NCBI GenBank assembly: GCA_027484885.1
Contig: JAIXSD010000492.1
Location: 1-10,869, forward strand
Direction: 5' to 3'
DNA length: 10,869 nucleotides
Source of the DNA: Rubrivivax sp.
GTDB taxonomy: Bacteria; Pseudomonadota; Gammaproteobacteria; Burkholderiales; Burkholderiaceae_C
The number at the start of each line of letters is the position of its first letter. The stretch's first letter is position 1. The notes below the pieces were generated by a model, which was not told the DNA's origin, did not search any database, and saw only the letters and a program-made list of their open reading frames with translations. Of the stretch, positions 1 to 8,771 are shown piece by piece. Made by a program: the position numbers and the translations under genes.

Positions 1-2115
<2,115 letters not shown>

Positions 2116-2128
2116 TTGGACGAATAGG

Positions 2129-2153
2129 CAGCCAGGCGCTCAGCGCTTGGCTG
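2129..2153 (+). repeat. Imperfect inverted repeat just after the rpoD stop
   Basis: CAGCCAGGCGCT (2129-2140) and AGCGCTTGGCTG (2142-2153) can pair over about 12 positions with one G-T wobble, leaving a tight loop. It starts 13 bases after the rpoD stop. No T-run follows, so it is not an intrinsic terminator by itself; it may protect the rpoD mRNA 3' end. The role is inferred. Confidence 0.5.
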
Positions 2154-2193
2154 TGCGCCTGGATAGGCTGCAATCAGCTGAGTCTGAAGAGCC

Positions 2194-2221
2194 AAGGGCT
2201 GGAGCGATCCAGCCCTTTTTT
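2194..2221 (+). terminator. Rho-independent terminator of rpoD
   Basis: AAGGGCTGGA (2194-2203) pairs perfectly with TCCAGCCCTT (2208-2217) around a GCGA tetraloop of the stable GNRA class, and the run of six T (2216-2221) completes a classic intrinsic terminator. It lies about 80 bases after the rpoD stop and separates rpoD from the cyclase gene. The opposite strand has no T-run, so it acts on + strand transcripts only. Confidence 0.9.
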
Positions 2222-2287
2222 ATGGGCGCAGCAGGAACACGGATTTGAAGCCGGCGCACAGACGAAACGCTGCCCAGCGCCCTGACG

Positions 2288-2310
2288 AGCCGCCACCATA
2301 TGGGGCGGCT
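2288..2310. promoter_or_regulatory. Near-perfect palindrome upstream of the cyclase gene (possible operator or leader hairpin)
   Basis: The left half AGCCGCC (2288-2294) plus CCAT (2296-2299) mirrors ATGG (2300-2303) plus GGCGGCT (2304-2310), with only A2295 unpaired: 11-bp arms with no spacer. It ends 44 bases before the cyclase ATG and abuts a -10-like TACACT (2310-2315); no convincing -35 is visible. It could bind a dimeric repressor, or form a cruciform or hairpin. The symmetry is seen; the function is inferred. No T-run follows on either strand. Confidence 0.5.
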
Positions 2311-2354
2311 ACACTGCCAAGAATTTCACGCACTTTCGCCCCTTCCGATCTGAC

Positions 2355-3359
2355 ATGGCCGACATCCGGGAACGCACTGTTTTGTTTGCCGATTTGCGCG
2401 GCAGCACAGCACTGTTCGAGACCCTGGGCAATGCCGAAGCCTCGGCCTTGGTCACCCACACCGTGAACCTGATCGCGCGTGCGGTCGACGAGTGCAATGG
2501 CCGCCTGATCAAGACCCTGGGCGACGGGCTGATGGCGGTGTTCGAGGTGCCGCGCGATGGCGTCAAGTCGGCCATCCGCATGCATGAGTTTCTGGAGCAC
2601 CTGGTCGCACGCGGCAAGCAGCAGGGCTCGGCCAGCCTGCGCGCCCTGCGCATGCAGGTGGCCCTGGCGCGCGGCGAGGTGGTGGAGCTCAATGGCGACT
2701 GCTTCGGCGACGCCGTCAATGTGGCCGCCCGCCTGCTCGACCATGCCGGCGACAACGAAACCCTCATCACCGCCGAGGTACTGGCCGGCCTGCCCAGCAC
2801 CCAAAAGCTGCGTTTTCGCAGCCTGGATCTGATCCCGCTGCGCGGCCGGGCCGAGCCGGTGCATGTCCATGTGCTGGACCAACCCAACCAGAGCGATATG
2901 GCGGCCACGCAGTTTGGCGAGGTCGTCCATGCGGTGGAGCCCGACGGCATCCGCCTGGTCTGGATGGATCTGGACCGCGTCTTCGACATCGACAGCATGC
3001 CCATCGTGCTGGGTCGCAGCGTGCAGGCCACCTACTGCATCACCGACGGCCGGGTGTCGCGCTCCCATGCACGCATCGACTGGCATGGCGGCAGCTTTTC
3101 CATCACCGACCTCAGCTACAACGGCACCTTTGTGCGCTTCGGCCTGGACGGCGAGATCGTCAGCCTCAAGCGCGGCAGCTGCACCCTGCACGGCAGCGGC
3201 GCGATCGGCCTGGGCAGCCCGCCGGTGGACCCAACCTCGCCGACCGTGCGATTTGAAGTGCTGCACTTTGCCGACACCGAGCCGCTGCAGCTCGGCGCCG
3301 CCAGCAAGCCCGGCGACAGCAGCCTGGGCAGCCCCAAAGGCAGCAGCAACAAGCATTGA
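2355..3359 (+). CDS. Class III adenylyl cyclase with C-terminal FHA domain
   Basis: A predicted soluble 334-residue enzyme making cAMP from ATP, with a phosphothreonine-reading module. The class III cyclase domain spans about 5-178: metal-binding D13 (FADLRGST) and D57 (KTLGDG), adenine-selecting K53 and D115 (seven residues before N122, the mammalian adenylyl cyclase spacing), and transition-state N122 and R126 (VNVAARL). The K/D pair argues for adenylyl rather than guanylyl cyclase. The FHA domain spans about 205-305: G220-R221, S235-R236-x-H238 and N256-G257-T258, the canonical phosphothreonine-binding set. The last 30 residues are Ser/Gly-rich and probably disordered. There is no signal peptide or membrane segment. 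The ATG at 2355 is the first start giving the whole cyclase domain; no clear Shine-Dalgarno precedes it. It stands alone between the rpoD terminator and hemH, so its upstream kinase or partner is unknown. Family assignment is very secure; the biological role is not. Confidence 0.93.
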   Translation: MADIRERTVLFADLRGSTALFETLGNAEASALVTHTVNLIARAVDECNGRLIKTLGDGLMAVFEVPRDGVKSAIRMHEFLEHLVARGKQQGSASLRALRMQVALARGEVVELNGDCFGDAVNVAARLLDHAGDNETLITAEVLAGLPSTQKLRFRSLDLIPLRGRAEPVHVHVLDQPNQSDMAATQFGEVVHAVEPDGIRLVWMDLDRVFDIDSMPIVLGRSVQATYCITDGRVSRSHARIDWHGGSFSITDLSYNGTFVRFGLDGEIVSLKRGSCTLHGSGAIGLGSPPVDPTSPTVRFEVLHFADTEPLQLGAASKPGDSSLGSPKGSSNKH

Positions 3360-3407
3360 TGCGGGCGCCACGCCGGCCCCACACGGGCAGGCGCCACAGC
3401 CAGGCCC

Positions 3408-3420
3408 TATCATGCCCGGA
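3408..3420 (+). promoter_or_regulatory. Putative -10 box of hemH placed for leaderless transcription
   Basis: TATCAT (3408-3413) is followed by 6 bases and then the hemH ATG at 3420, so transcription would begin at or within a base or two of the start codon. No Shine-Dalgarno lies before the ATG, as expected of a leaderless mRNA. No good -35 is seen at the right distance, which lowers confidence. Confidence 0.45.
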
Positions 3421-4514
3421 TGAGCATGATGAAGCCTGAACCCGCTTACCGCCACGGTAGCGCCCCCAAGACCGCCCTCCTCTTCTGCAACCTCGGCACG
3501 CCCGAGGCACCCACGGCTGCTGCGTTGCGCACCTACCTTGCTCAGTTCCTGAGCGACCCGCGGGTGGTCGAGATTCCACGCCTGATCTGGATGCTGATCC
3601 TGCACGGCATCATCCTGCGCGTGCGTCCGGCCAAGTCGGCGGCCAAATACGCCACGGTCTGGATGCCGGAAGGCTCACCGCTCAAGGTCTGGACCGAGCG
3701 CCAATCCAAGCTGCTGCAAGGCCTGCTGGGCGAGCGAGGCCACCGCGTCAGCGTGCGCTATGCCATGCGCTACGGCCAACCCTCGGTGGCCGCGCAACTC
3801 GACGCCCTGCGCGCCGAGGGCGCCACCCGCGTCTTGGTGCTGCCGGCCTATCCGCAGTACTCGGGCGCCACCACCGCCAGCGTGATCGACGATGTGGCGC
3901 GCTGGAGCTTGCAGACCCGCCACCTACCCGAACTGCGCTTCATCAACCGCTACCACGACCAGCCCCAGCACATTGCCGCCCTGGCCGACAGCGTGCGCCG
4001 CCACTGGGCTGAACACGGCCGCAGCGACAAGCTGGTGATGAGCTTCCACGGCATGCCAGCCCGCACCCTGGCCCTGGGTGACCCCTATCACTGCGAATGC
4101 CTGAAGACCGGCCGCCTGCTGGCCGAGGCCCTGGGCCTCAGCCGTGAGCAATGGCTGGTGACCTTCCAGAGCCGCTTCGGCAAGGCCAAATGGCTGGAGC
4201 CCTACACCGAGCCCAGCCTGATCAAGCTGGCGCAGGAAGGCCTGAAGAGCGTCACCCTGATCTGCCCCGGCTTCAGCGCCGACTGCCTGGAGACACTGGA
4301 AGAAATCAACCAGGAGGCGCGCGAAGCCTTCCTGCACGCGGGCGGCCAGCGCTTCAGCTATGTACCCTGCCTGAACGACGACCCGGCCGGCATGCGCGCC
4401 CTGGCCGACCTGGCCGAGCAGCATCTGCAAGGCTGGCCCACGCGCGAGGTGGCGGATGCCTCCGCCCTGGCGGCACAGCGCGAACGCGCGCTGGCCCTGG
4501 GCGCCAAAGACTGA
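3420..4514 (+). CDS. hemH: Ferrochelatase (protoporphyrin/coproporphyrin ferrochelatase)
   Basis: Inserts Fe2+ into protoporphyrin IX in the last step of protoheme synthesis, at the cytoplasmic face of the inner membrane. The 364 residues match the usual bacterial length. Family motifs in order: LLFCNLGTPEAP (20-31), EGSPL (84-88), VRYAMRYGQPSV (112-123), LPAYPQYSGATTASVID (141-157), SFHGMP (208-213) with the catalytic/metal-site His210, GDPYHCECLKTGRLL (220-234), VTFQSRFG (247-254) and CPGFSADCLETLEEI (282-296) with the conserved Glu291. All core residues are present, so it should be active. ATGs at 3426 and 3429 are alternative starts; 3420 is preferred because of the abutting TATCAT box. 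It begins 60 bases after the cyclase gene and converges with tctA. No other heme gene is in the window. Confidence 0.97.
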   Translation: MSMMKPEPAYRHGSAPKTALLFCNLGTPEAPTAAALRTYLAQFLSDPRVVEIPRLIWMLILHGIILRVRPAKSAAKYATVWMPEGSPLKVWTERQSKLLQGLLGERGHRVSVRYAMRYGQPSVAAQLDALRAEGATRVLVLPAYPQYSGATTASVIDDVARWSLQTRHLPELRFINRYHDQPQHIAALADSVRRHWAEHGRSDKLVMSFHGMPARTLALGDPYHCECLKTGRLLAEALGLSREQWLVTFQSRFGKAKWLEPYTEPSLIKLAQEGLKSVTLICPGFSADCLETLEEINQEAREAFLHAGGQRFSYVPCLNDDPAGMRALADLAEQHLQGWPTREVADASALAAQRERALALGAKD

Positions 4515-4537
4515 TCAGAAGACGGCTCGAAGATCAG
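4511..4537. repeat. Short inverted repeat spanning the convergent hemH and tctA stops
   Basis: CTGATC (4511-4516) and GATCAG (4532-4537) are perfect 6-bp arms around a 15-base loop, and each contains the TGA stop of one of the two convergent genes. There is no T-run and the stem is short, so it is at most a weak bidirectional terminator. No better terminator is visible between the genes. Confidence 0.25.
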
Positions 4538-6063
4538 CGGGTGTGCGCCGCATTGCGCTGCGCCGCCAGCCTCACCTCACGCCAGCGCACCACCCGCGGC
4601 CACAGTCGCGGCAGCACCAGCACCAGCACCACCAGCGCCAGCAAGCTGGCCGACATGGGCCGCTGCACGAACACACCCCAGTGGCCCTCGCCGATGGACA
4701 GGGCATTGCGCATCTGCGCCTCGGCAATCGGGCCCAGAATCATGCCCACCACCACCGGTGCAGTCGGGAAATCAAAGCGGCGCATCACCACGCCCAGCAG
4801 GCCGATGGCCAGCATGACGACCAGATCAAACGCACTCTGGCGCATGCCGTAAACCCCCACGGTCGCGAAGATCAGGATGCCGGCGTAGAGCTGCGGCTTG
4901 GGGATCTTGAGCAGCTTGACCCACAGGCCCACCAAGGGCAGGTTCAGCACCAGCAGCATCACATTGCCGATGTAGAGCGAGGCGATCAGGGCCCAAACCA
5001 GGGCGGACGAGGTCTGGAACAGCTGGGGGCCCGCCTGGATGCCGTAGTTCTGCAGGGCCGAGAGCATGATGGCCGCGGTCACCGAAGTCGGGATGCCCAG
5101 AGTCAGCAGCGGCACCAGAGTGGCGGTCACCGCGGCGTTGTTGGCGGCCTCGGGGCCGGCCACGCCCTCGATGGCGCCGGTGGTGCCGAACTCCTCGGGG
5201 TGCTGGCTCAGCTTGCGCTCGGCGGCATAGCTCAGAAAGGTCGGAATCTCCGAGCCACCTGCCGGGATGGTGCCGAAGGGAAAGCCGATCACTGTGCCGC
5301 GCAGCCAGGCCGGCCAGGAGCGGCGCCACTCGCTGCCGGTCATGTGCACGCTGCTCATCTTGTTGATCTCTTGCGTGCTGCGGCCCTCGTAGAGCGCGTT
5401 GTAAAGCGTCTCGCCGACAGCGAACAGGCCCACGGCCACCAGCACCGCCTCGATCCCGTCCATGAACTCGGGCACGCCGCCGGTGTAGCGCACCTGCGCG
5501 GTGATCTGGTCCAGTCCGACCAGGCCCATGGCCAGCCCGATGAACAAGGCCGTCATGCCGCGCAGCGTGCTCTTGCCCAGCACTGCGCTGACGGTGGTGA
5601 AGGCCAGCAGCATCAGGCAGAAATACTCCGGCGGGCCGAGCGTCACGGCGAACTCGGCCATGACCGGCGCGAACAGCGTCACCAGCACCGTGGCAATCGT
5701 GCCCGCCACGAAGGAACCGATGGCCGAGGTGGCCAGGGCCGCACCGGCCCGGCCGCTCTTGGCCATCTTGAAGCCCTCCAGCGCCGTCACCATGGTGCCG
5801 GTCTCACCGGGCGTGTTGAGCAGGATGGAGGTGGTGGAGCCGCCGTACATGGCACCGTAGTAGATGCCGGCGAAGAAGATCATCGAGGCCGTGGGCTCGA
5901 CCTGGGAGGTGATGGGCAGCAACATGGCCACCGTCACCGCCGGGCCCAGGCCCGGCAGCACACCGATGCCGGTGCCGATCACACAGCCCAAAAAGGCCCA
6001 GAGCAGATTGACCGGCGTGCCGGCCGTCATGAAGCCGCCGAGCAGCTGATTCCAGAGTTCCAT
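4534..6063 (-). CDS. tctA: Tripartite tricarboxylate transporter large membrane subunit (TctA family)
   Basis: Large permease subunit of a TTT-family secondary transporter; with TctB and the periplasmic TctC it imports an organic acid, driven by an ion gradient. The 509 residues are almost wholly hydrophobic helices (about 11-12 segments expected). The two family signature repeats are visible: GVLPGLGP (34-41) with [20 protein letters not shown] (68-87), and [17 protein letters not shown] (260-276) with [12 protein letters not shown] (299-310) and LGIP (322-325). The C-terminal tail is Arg-rich and so likely cytoplasmic. The ATG at 6063 lies 13 bases after the tctB stop; its GAGGA ribosome site overlaps the tctB TGA, suggesting translational coupling. 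It is the last gene of the porin-tctCBA operon and converges on hemH. TctA membership is certain; citrate as substrate is only a guess from the family name. Confidence 0.95.
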   Translation of the reverse strand: MELWNQLLGGFMTAGTPVNLLWAFLGCVIGTGIGVLPGLGPAVTVAMLLPITSQVEPTASMIFFAGIYYGAMYGGSTTSILLNTPGETGTMVTALEGFKMAKSGRAGAALATSAIGSFVAGTIATVLVTLFAPVMAEFAVTLGPPEYFCLMLLAFTTVSAVLGKSTLRGMTALFIGLAMGLVGLDQITAQVRYTGGVPEFMDGIEAVLVAVGLFAVGETLYNALYEGRSTQEINKMSSVHMTGSEWRRSWPAWLRGTVIGFPFGTIPAGGSEIPTFLSYAAERKLSQHPEEFGTTGAIEGVAGPEAANNAAVTATLVPLLTLGIPTSVTAAIMLSALQNYGIQAGPQLFQTSSALVWALIASLYIGNVMLLVLNLPLVGLWVKLLKIPKPQLYAGILIFATVGVYGMRQSAFDLVVMLAIGLLGVVMRRFDFPTAPVVVGMILGPIAEAQMRNALSIGEGHWGVFVQRPMSASLLALVVLVLVLPRLWPRVVRWREVRLAAQRNAAHTR

Positions 6064-6076
6064 GGCGTTGTCGTCC

Positions 6077-6595
6077 TCAGAGCCAGCCGCTGGCCGTCAG
6101 GCCGGGCAGCTGGATGGCCAGCAGTTTGGTGAAGAGCCAGAAGACCGGCGCGGCAATCAGCACGCCGCTGACGCCGTCGATCACGGTCTGGCGAAGATCG
6201 CCGCCGGGGCGACCTTCCGACATGCGCAGGCCACGCACCGCCAGGGTGAAGCACAGGGCACAGGCCAGGATGAAGCCGACCACGGTGATCAGGCCGGCAT
6301 TGGCCAGCACACCGGCCACCACCCAGGCCACCGCCTTCCAGTCGCCCTGGGCCGCGCCCGAAGGCGTCTCCATGGCGCGGTAGCCGCCGCTGCGCGCCTC
6401 CCAGATCAGCCAGACACCGCAAATCATCAGCACCACCGAGACCAGCCAGGGCAAGGCATTGGGGCCGACACCGGCGTAGCCGGCATCGGAGGGAATGAAG
6501 GTGGCGCCGTACGCCATCAGCGCGCCGATCAGCAACGCGCCGCCGCCGACCAGGCTCTGGTGCAGCACAGAGGAAGAGGAAGTTTCGGTCGCCAT
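6077..6595 (-). CDS. tctB: Tripartite tricarboxylate transporter small membrane subunit (TctB family)
   Basis: Small membrane partner of TctA. The 172 residues hold a short Ser/Thr-rich start and the hydrophobic segments expected of TctB: about 18-38 (GGALLIGALMAYGATFI), a second ending in LMICGVWLIW, a long double hydrophobic stretch (VAWVVAGVLANAGLITVVGF and onward), and a last one near PVFWLFTKLLAI. TctB proteins are poorly conserved, so identification rests on topology and on position between tctC and tctA. I chose the ATG at 6595, with GAGGG 4 bases upstream. An in-frame ATG at 6628 would add 11 residues, but five of the first ten codons after it end in A or T, unlike genes here. It starts 91 bases after tctC stops and is tightly coupled to tctA. 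Confidence 0.88.
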   Translation of the reverse strand: MATETSSSSVLHQSLVGGGALLIGALMAYGATFIPSDAGYAGVGPNALPWLVSVVLMICGVWLIWEARSGGYRAMETPSGAAQGDWKAVAWVVAGVLANAGLITVVGFILACALCFTLAVRGLRMSEGRPGGDLRQTVIDGVSGVLIAAPVFWLFTKLLAIQLPGLTASGWL

Positions 6596-6599
6596 AGGA

Positions 6600-6604
6600 C
6601 CCTC
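6600..6604 (-). promoter_or_regulatory. Ribosome binding site deciding the tctB start
   Basis: On the - strand GAGGG (6604 to 6600) is followed by TCCT and the ATG at 6595. A competing GGGAG at 6644-6640 serves the ATG at 6628 with a 9-11 base spacer, so the choice rests mainly on codon use. Confidence 0.5.
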
Positions 6605-6630
6605 GCTAACAAATGTGTTCAGCGTCATCG

Positions 6631-6650
6631 GGCCAGACTCCCGCCTGGCC
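6631..6650 (-). repeat. Hairpin in the tctC-tctB spacer holding a possible ribosome site in its loop
   Basis: GGCCAG (6631-6636) and CTGGCC (6645-6650) are perfect 6-bp arms around an 8-base loop. Read on the - strand, the loop contains GGGAG, just before the alternative tctB ATG at 6628. It could stabilise the tctC mRNA 3' end or damp tctB translation. No T-run follows. Confidence 0.45.
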
Positions 6651-6662
6651 GGATGCGCATGC

Positions 6663-6679
6663 CGCGCCTTGCCGGCGCG
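6663..6679 (-). repeat. Second GC-rich hairpin just after the tctC stop
   Basis: CGCGCC (6663-6668) and GGCGCG (6674-6679) pair perfectly around a 5-base loop, 7 bases past the tctC stop on the - strand. With the next hairpin it fills the spacer. Such structures after binding-protein genes often protect the upstream message, giving more TctC than TctB/A; that role is inferred. Confidence 0.45.
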
Positions 6680-6686
6680 CGATCGC

Positions 6687-7646
6687 TCAGATCATTCCGG
6701 ACTTGACCATCACGGCCCGCAGCATGGCGAACTCCTGGTCGACGAAATCGGCAAAGGCCTTGCCGGTCAGCAGGGCCGGGGTCCAGCCGTTCTTCTCCAG
6801 CGCCTCGATCCAGCTCTTGTTGCGAAACACCAGGGTCATCATGTCGGTCAGCGCCTTGTGCTGCTCCATGCTGATGCCCGGAGGCGCGTAAACGCCACGC
6901 CAGTTGCCGATCTCGACATTGATGCCCAGTTCGCGCAGCGTCGGCACGTTCAGGCCCTTGAGCCGGGTCGGCGCGGTCACGGCGATGGGGCGCATCTTGC
7001 CGCTCTCGATGTACTGGGCGAACTCGCTGTAGCCGCTGCCACCGACCGTGACATTGCCACCCAGGATGGCCGCTGTGGCCTCGCCGCCGCCGCGGAAAGG
7101 CACGTAGTTGATCTTGGCCGCGTCCACACCGACATCGCGGGCAATCATGGCCGCTGCCACATGCTCGGTGGAGCCGCGCGAGCCGCCGCCCCACTTCACG
7201 CTGCCGGGGTCTTTCTTCATTTGCTCGACCACGTCCTTCATGGTCTTGAGCGGCGAGTTGGCCGGCAAGACGAAGACGTTGTACTCGCTGGTCAGGCGCG
7301 CGATCGGGGTGGCTTGCGTCAGGCTGACCGGTGGCTTGCCAGTGATGATGCCGCCCAGCATCACCGCGCCCATGACCATCAGCGCATTGCCATCGCCTTT
7401 GCTGGCGTTGACGAATTGGGCCAGGCCGATGGCACCGGCTGCGCCGCCCTTGTTCTCGTACTGCACCGAAGACGCCATGCCCGCGTCCTGCAAGGCCTTG
7501 CCCAGGGCACGGCCGGTGGTGTCCCAGCCGCCACCTGGGTTGGCGGGGATCATCATCTTGATGTTGGCGCTGGCGCTTGCCAGCTCCGGCAAGGCGCCGG
7601 CGGCAGCCAGGGCGGCCAGGGATTTCAGAAAGGTGTCGCGACGCAT
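6687..7646 (-). CDS. tctC: Periplasmic substrate-binding protein of the TTT transporter (TctC/Bug family)
   Basis: Captures the substrate in the periplasm and delivers it to TctAB. The 319 residues begin with a signal peptide: MRRDTFLK, a hydrophobic Leu/Ala core (9-19) and an Ala-Ser-Ala site near residue 25. The RR followed by FLK resembles a Tat signal but has one extra residue between the two parts, so Sec export is also possible. Bug-family motifs follow: PGGGWD (37-42), KGGAAGAIGL (66-75), SVKWGGGSRGSTEH (149-162) and YVPFRGGGEATAAILGG (181-197), which line the ligand cleft. An upstream in-frame ATG would add 50 residues (starting MVRPCWPG) that destroy the signal peptide; the ATG at 7646 has AGGAGA 8 bases before it. 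It lies 82 bases after the porin gene. The ligand is unknown; Bug proteins bind diverse carboxylates. Confidence 0.95.
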   Translation of the reverse strand: MRRDTFLKSLAALAAAGALPELASASANIKMMIPANPGGGWDTTGRALGKALQDAGMASSVQYENKGGAAGAIGLAQFVNASKGDGNALMVMGAVMLGGIITGKPPVSLTQATPIARLTSEYNVFVLPANSPLKTMKDVVEQMKKDPGSVKWGGGSRGSTEHVAAAMIARDVGVDAAKINYVPFRGGGEATAAILGGNVTVGGSGYSEFAQYIESGKMRPIAVTAPTRLKGLNVPTLRELGINVEIGNWRGVYAPPGISMEQHKALTDMMTLVFRNKSWIEALEKNGWTPALLTGKAFADFVDQEFAMLRAVMVKSGMI

Positions 7647-7654
7647 GGTGCTTG

Positions 7655-7660
7655 TCTCCT
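7655..7660 (-). promoter_or_regulatory. Strong ribosome binding site of tctC
   Basis: AGGAGA (7660 to 7655 on the - strand) lies 8 bases before the ATG at 7646 and settles that start. The block GGAGACAAG is the same as at the porin gene. Confidence 0.8.
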
Positions 7661-7691
7661 GTGTTTTTGCTGTCTTGTGGATCGTCTCGGC

Positions 7692-7718
7692 GCCGCGGCG
7701 GCCGTGGGCTGCCGCGGC
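7692..7718 (-). repeat. GC-rich hairpin in the porin-tctC spacer
   Basis: GCCGCGGC occurs at 7692-7699 and 7711-7718; being self-complementary, the copies can pair as an 8-bp stem with an 11-base loop. It begins 11 bases after the porin stop on the - strand. There is no T-run, so it looks like an mRNA-stabilising or attenuating element inside the operon and not a full terminator. Function is inferred. Confidence 0.45.
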
Positions 7719-7728
7719 CTGAGCCCGA

Positions 7729-8763
7729 TCAGAACGAGTGATAGATGCCCAATTCCGTGCCGGTCGAGCTCTGCCCGGCCAGCACGGCCGAACCACCGGG
7801 GATCAGGAACTTGCCGGTCGCGCTGTTCTGCACCCGCGAGGTGGTGGCATAGATCGAGCTGCGCTTGGACAGGTTGTGGACATACCCCAGGGCCAGCAGC
7901 TTGCCACTGTAGTCGCTGCCGTTGGCGCTGTCGCGGTTCTTGGACCTCACATGGCTGAAACGCAGCACATGGGCGCCCTGGGTGTAGGTGCCGCCCAGCA
8001 CCCAGTTGGTCTGCTCGCGCGTGGCCTGCTTGCTGACGTGGTACAGGCCCAGCAGCTTGAAGGCATCGACCGTGTAGCTGCCGCCCAGATTGCCAACCTT
8101 GAACTTGGCGCCGGCCGCCGTGTTGGTGGTTTCCGACCAGGCACCGGCCACATCGAGGGCACCTTGCGCATAACCCAGGCGGCCGCCCACATACTTGCCG
8201 GTCGAGCCCTCGCCCGCGGCCATCATGGCCTGGCCGTAGATGCCGCCCAGATTCGAGGGCAGGAAGTAGCCCACCGAGTTGTCCGAGCGGATCACCGTCT
8301 TGGCCGTGGACGAGGCGCCGTCGAAGCCATAGACCAGATTGCTGGCCGCGCCGACCCCGTTGGTGCCGAAAGCATTGAAACGGCTGATGTTCCAGAAGGT
8401 GGGCACATAGTCGCGGCCCAGGCGCAGCTCACCGGCGGCCTTGTCGCTGACGCTGACGGTGGCGCGGCGGCGCCAGTCACCGCCCGAACCCACATCGGGG
8501 CCCACCGCGCCTTCGAGGTGGAAGCTGGCGCTCAGGCCATTGCCCAGGTCCTCGGTGCCGCGAAAGCCGATGCGGCTGGTCTGCATGCCGTCGATGCTGA
8601 CCAGGGACAGGTTCTTGCCGCCGTTGGACAGGCGCTGCACGCCCACGTCCATGACACCGAAAATCGTCACCGAGCTTTGGGCGACAGCCAGGCTGGCGGT
8701 GCTGCACAACACGGCCAGGGCCAGGCCGCGGCCCAGGACTTGAGATCCACGCTTCGTCTTCAT
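7729..8763 (-). CDS. Gram-negative general-type outer-membrane porin (trimeric beta-barrel)
   Basis: Outer-membrane channel, probably the entry port for the substrate of the neighbouring transporter. The 344 residues start with a signal peptide (Lys/Arg-rich 1-12, hydrophobic 13-27, predicted cut after AVA at A28, mature start QSSVTIFG). Typical betaproteobacterial porin features follow: the first strand SVTIFGVMDVGVQR, then SRIGFRGTEDLGNGLSASFH (barrel strands 2-3), ELRLGRDYVPTF (before the constriction loop), alternating polar/hydrophobic strands, and a C-terminal ...LGIYHSF with the terminal Phe recognised by the BAM machinery. The ATG at 8763 has GGAGA 8 bases upstream; an ATG at 8781 would add 6 residues and lacks this site. 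It is the first gene of the operon with tctCBA. It belongs to the general porin family, not OprD, unlike the Pseudomonas opdH gene beside its tct genes. Confidence 0.94.
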   Translation of the reverse strand: MKTKRGSQVLGRGLALAVLCSTASLAVAQSSVTIFGVMDVGVQRLSNGGKNLSLVSIDGMQTSRIGFRGTEDLGNGLSASFHLEGAVGPDVGSGGDWRRRATVSVSDKAAGELRLGRDYVPTFWNISRFNAFGTNGVGAASNLVYGFDGASSTAKTVIRSDNSVGYFLPSNLGGIYGQAMMAAGEGSTGKYVGGRLGYAQGALDVAGAWSETTNTAAGAKFKVGNLGGSYTVDAFKLLGLYHVSKQATREQTNWVLGGTYTQGAHVLRFSHVRSKNRDSANGSDYSGKLLALGYVHNLSKRSSIYATTSRVQNSATGKFLIPGGSAVLAGQSSTGTELGIYHSF

Positions 8764-8771
8764 AGGTCTTG

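Noticed and set aside
2282..2315. Sigma-70 promoter for the cyclase using CTGACG and TACACT
   Set aside because: The spacing is 22 bases, too long for a normal promoter; only the -10-like hexamer is mentioned.
2220..3605. 461-codon open frame on the - strand opposite the cyclase gene
   Set aside because: Composition is Ala/Gly/Gln/His-biased and no motif is visible; it is the shadow of the cyclase and hemH 5' regions.
4606..4645. CACCAG-like short repeat near the tctA 3' end
   Set aside because: It encodes the Leu/Val-rich last membrane helix of TctA (CTG/GTG codons read in reverse), so it is simple codon repetition and not a repeat element.
4456..6132. 558-codon open frame on the + strand opposite tctA and the tctB start
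   Set aside because: It reads His/Gln/Arg/Gly-rich nonsense without any domain, and exists because GC-rich codons of the real gene leave few stops on the other strand. tctA motifs are unmistakable.
7647..7796. 50-residue N-terminal extension of TctC
   Set aside because: It overlaps the porin 3' end, is not hydrophobic, and would bury the signal peptide; AGGAGA before 7646 sets the start.
6495..7958. 487-codon open frame on the + strand opposite tctC
   Set aside because: No recognisable domain, and it covers parts of three real genes and their spacers; antisense shadow.
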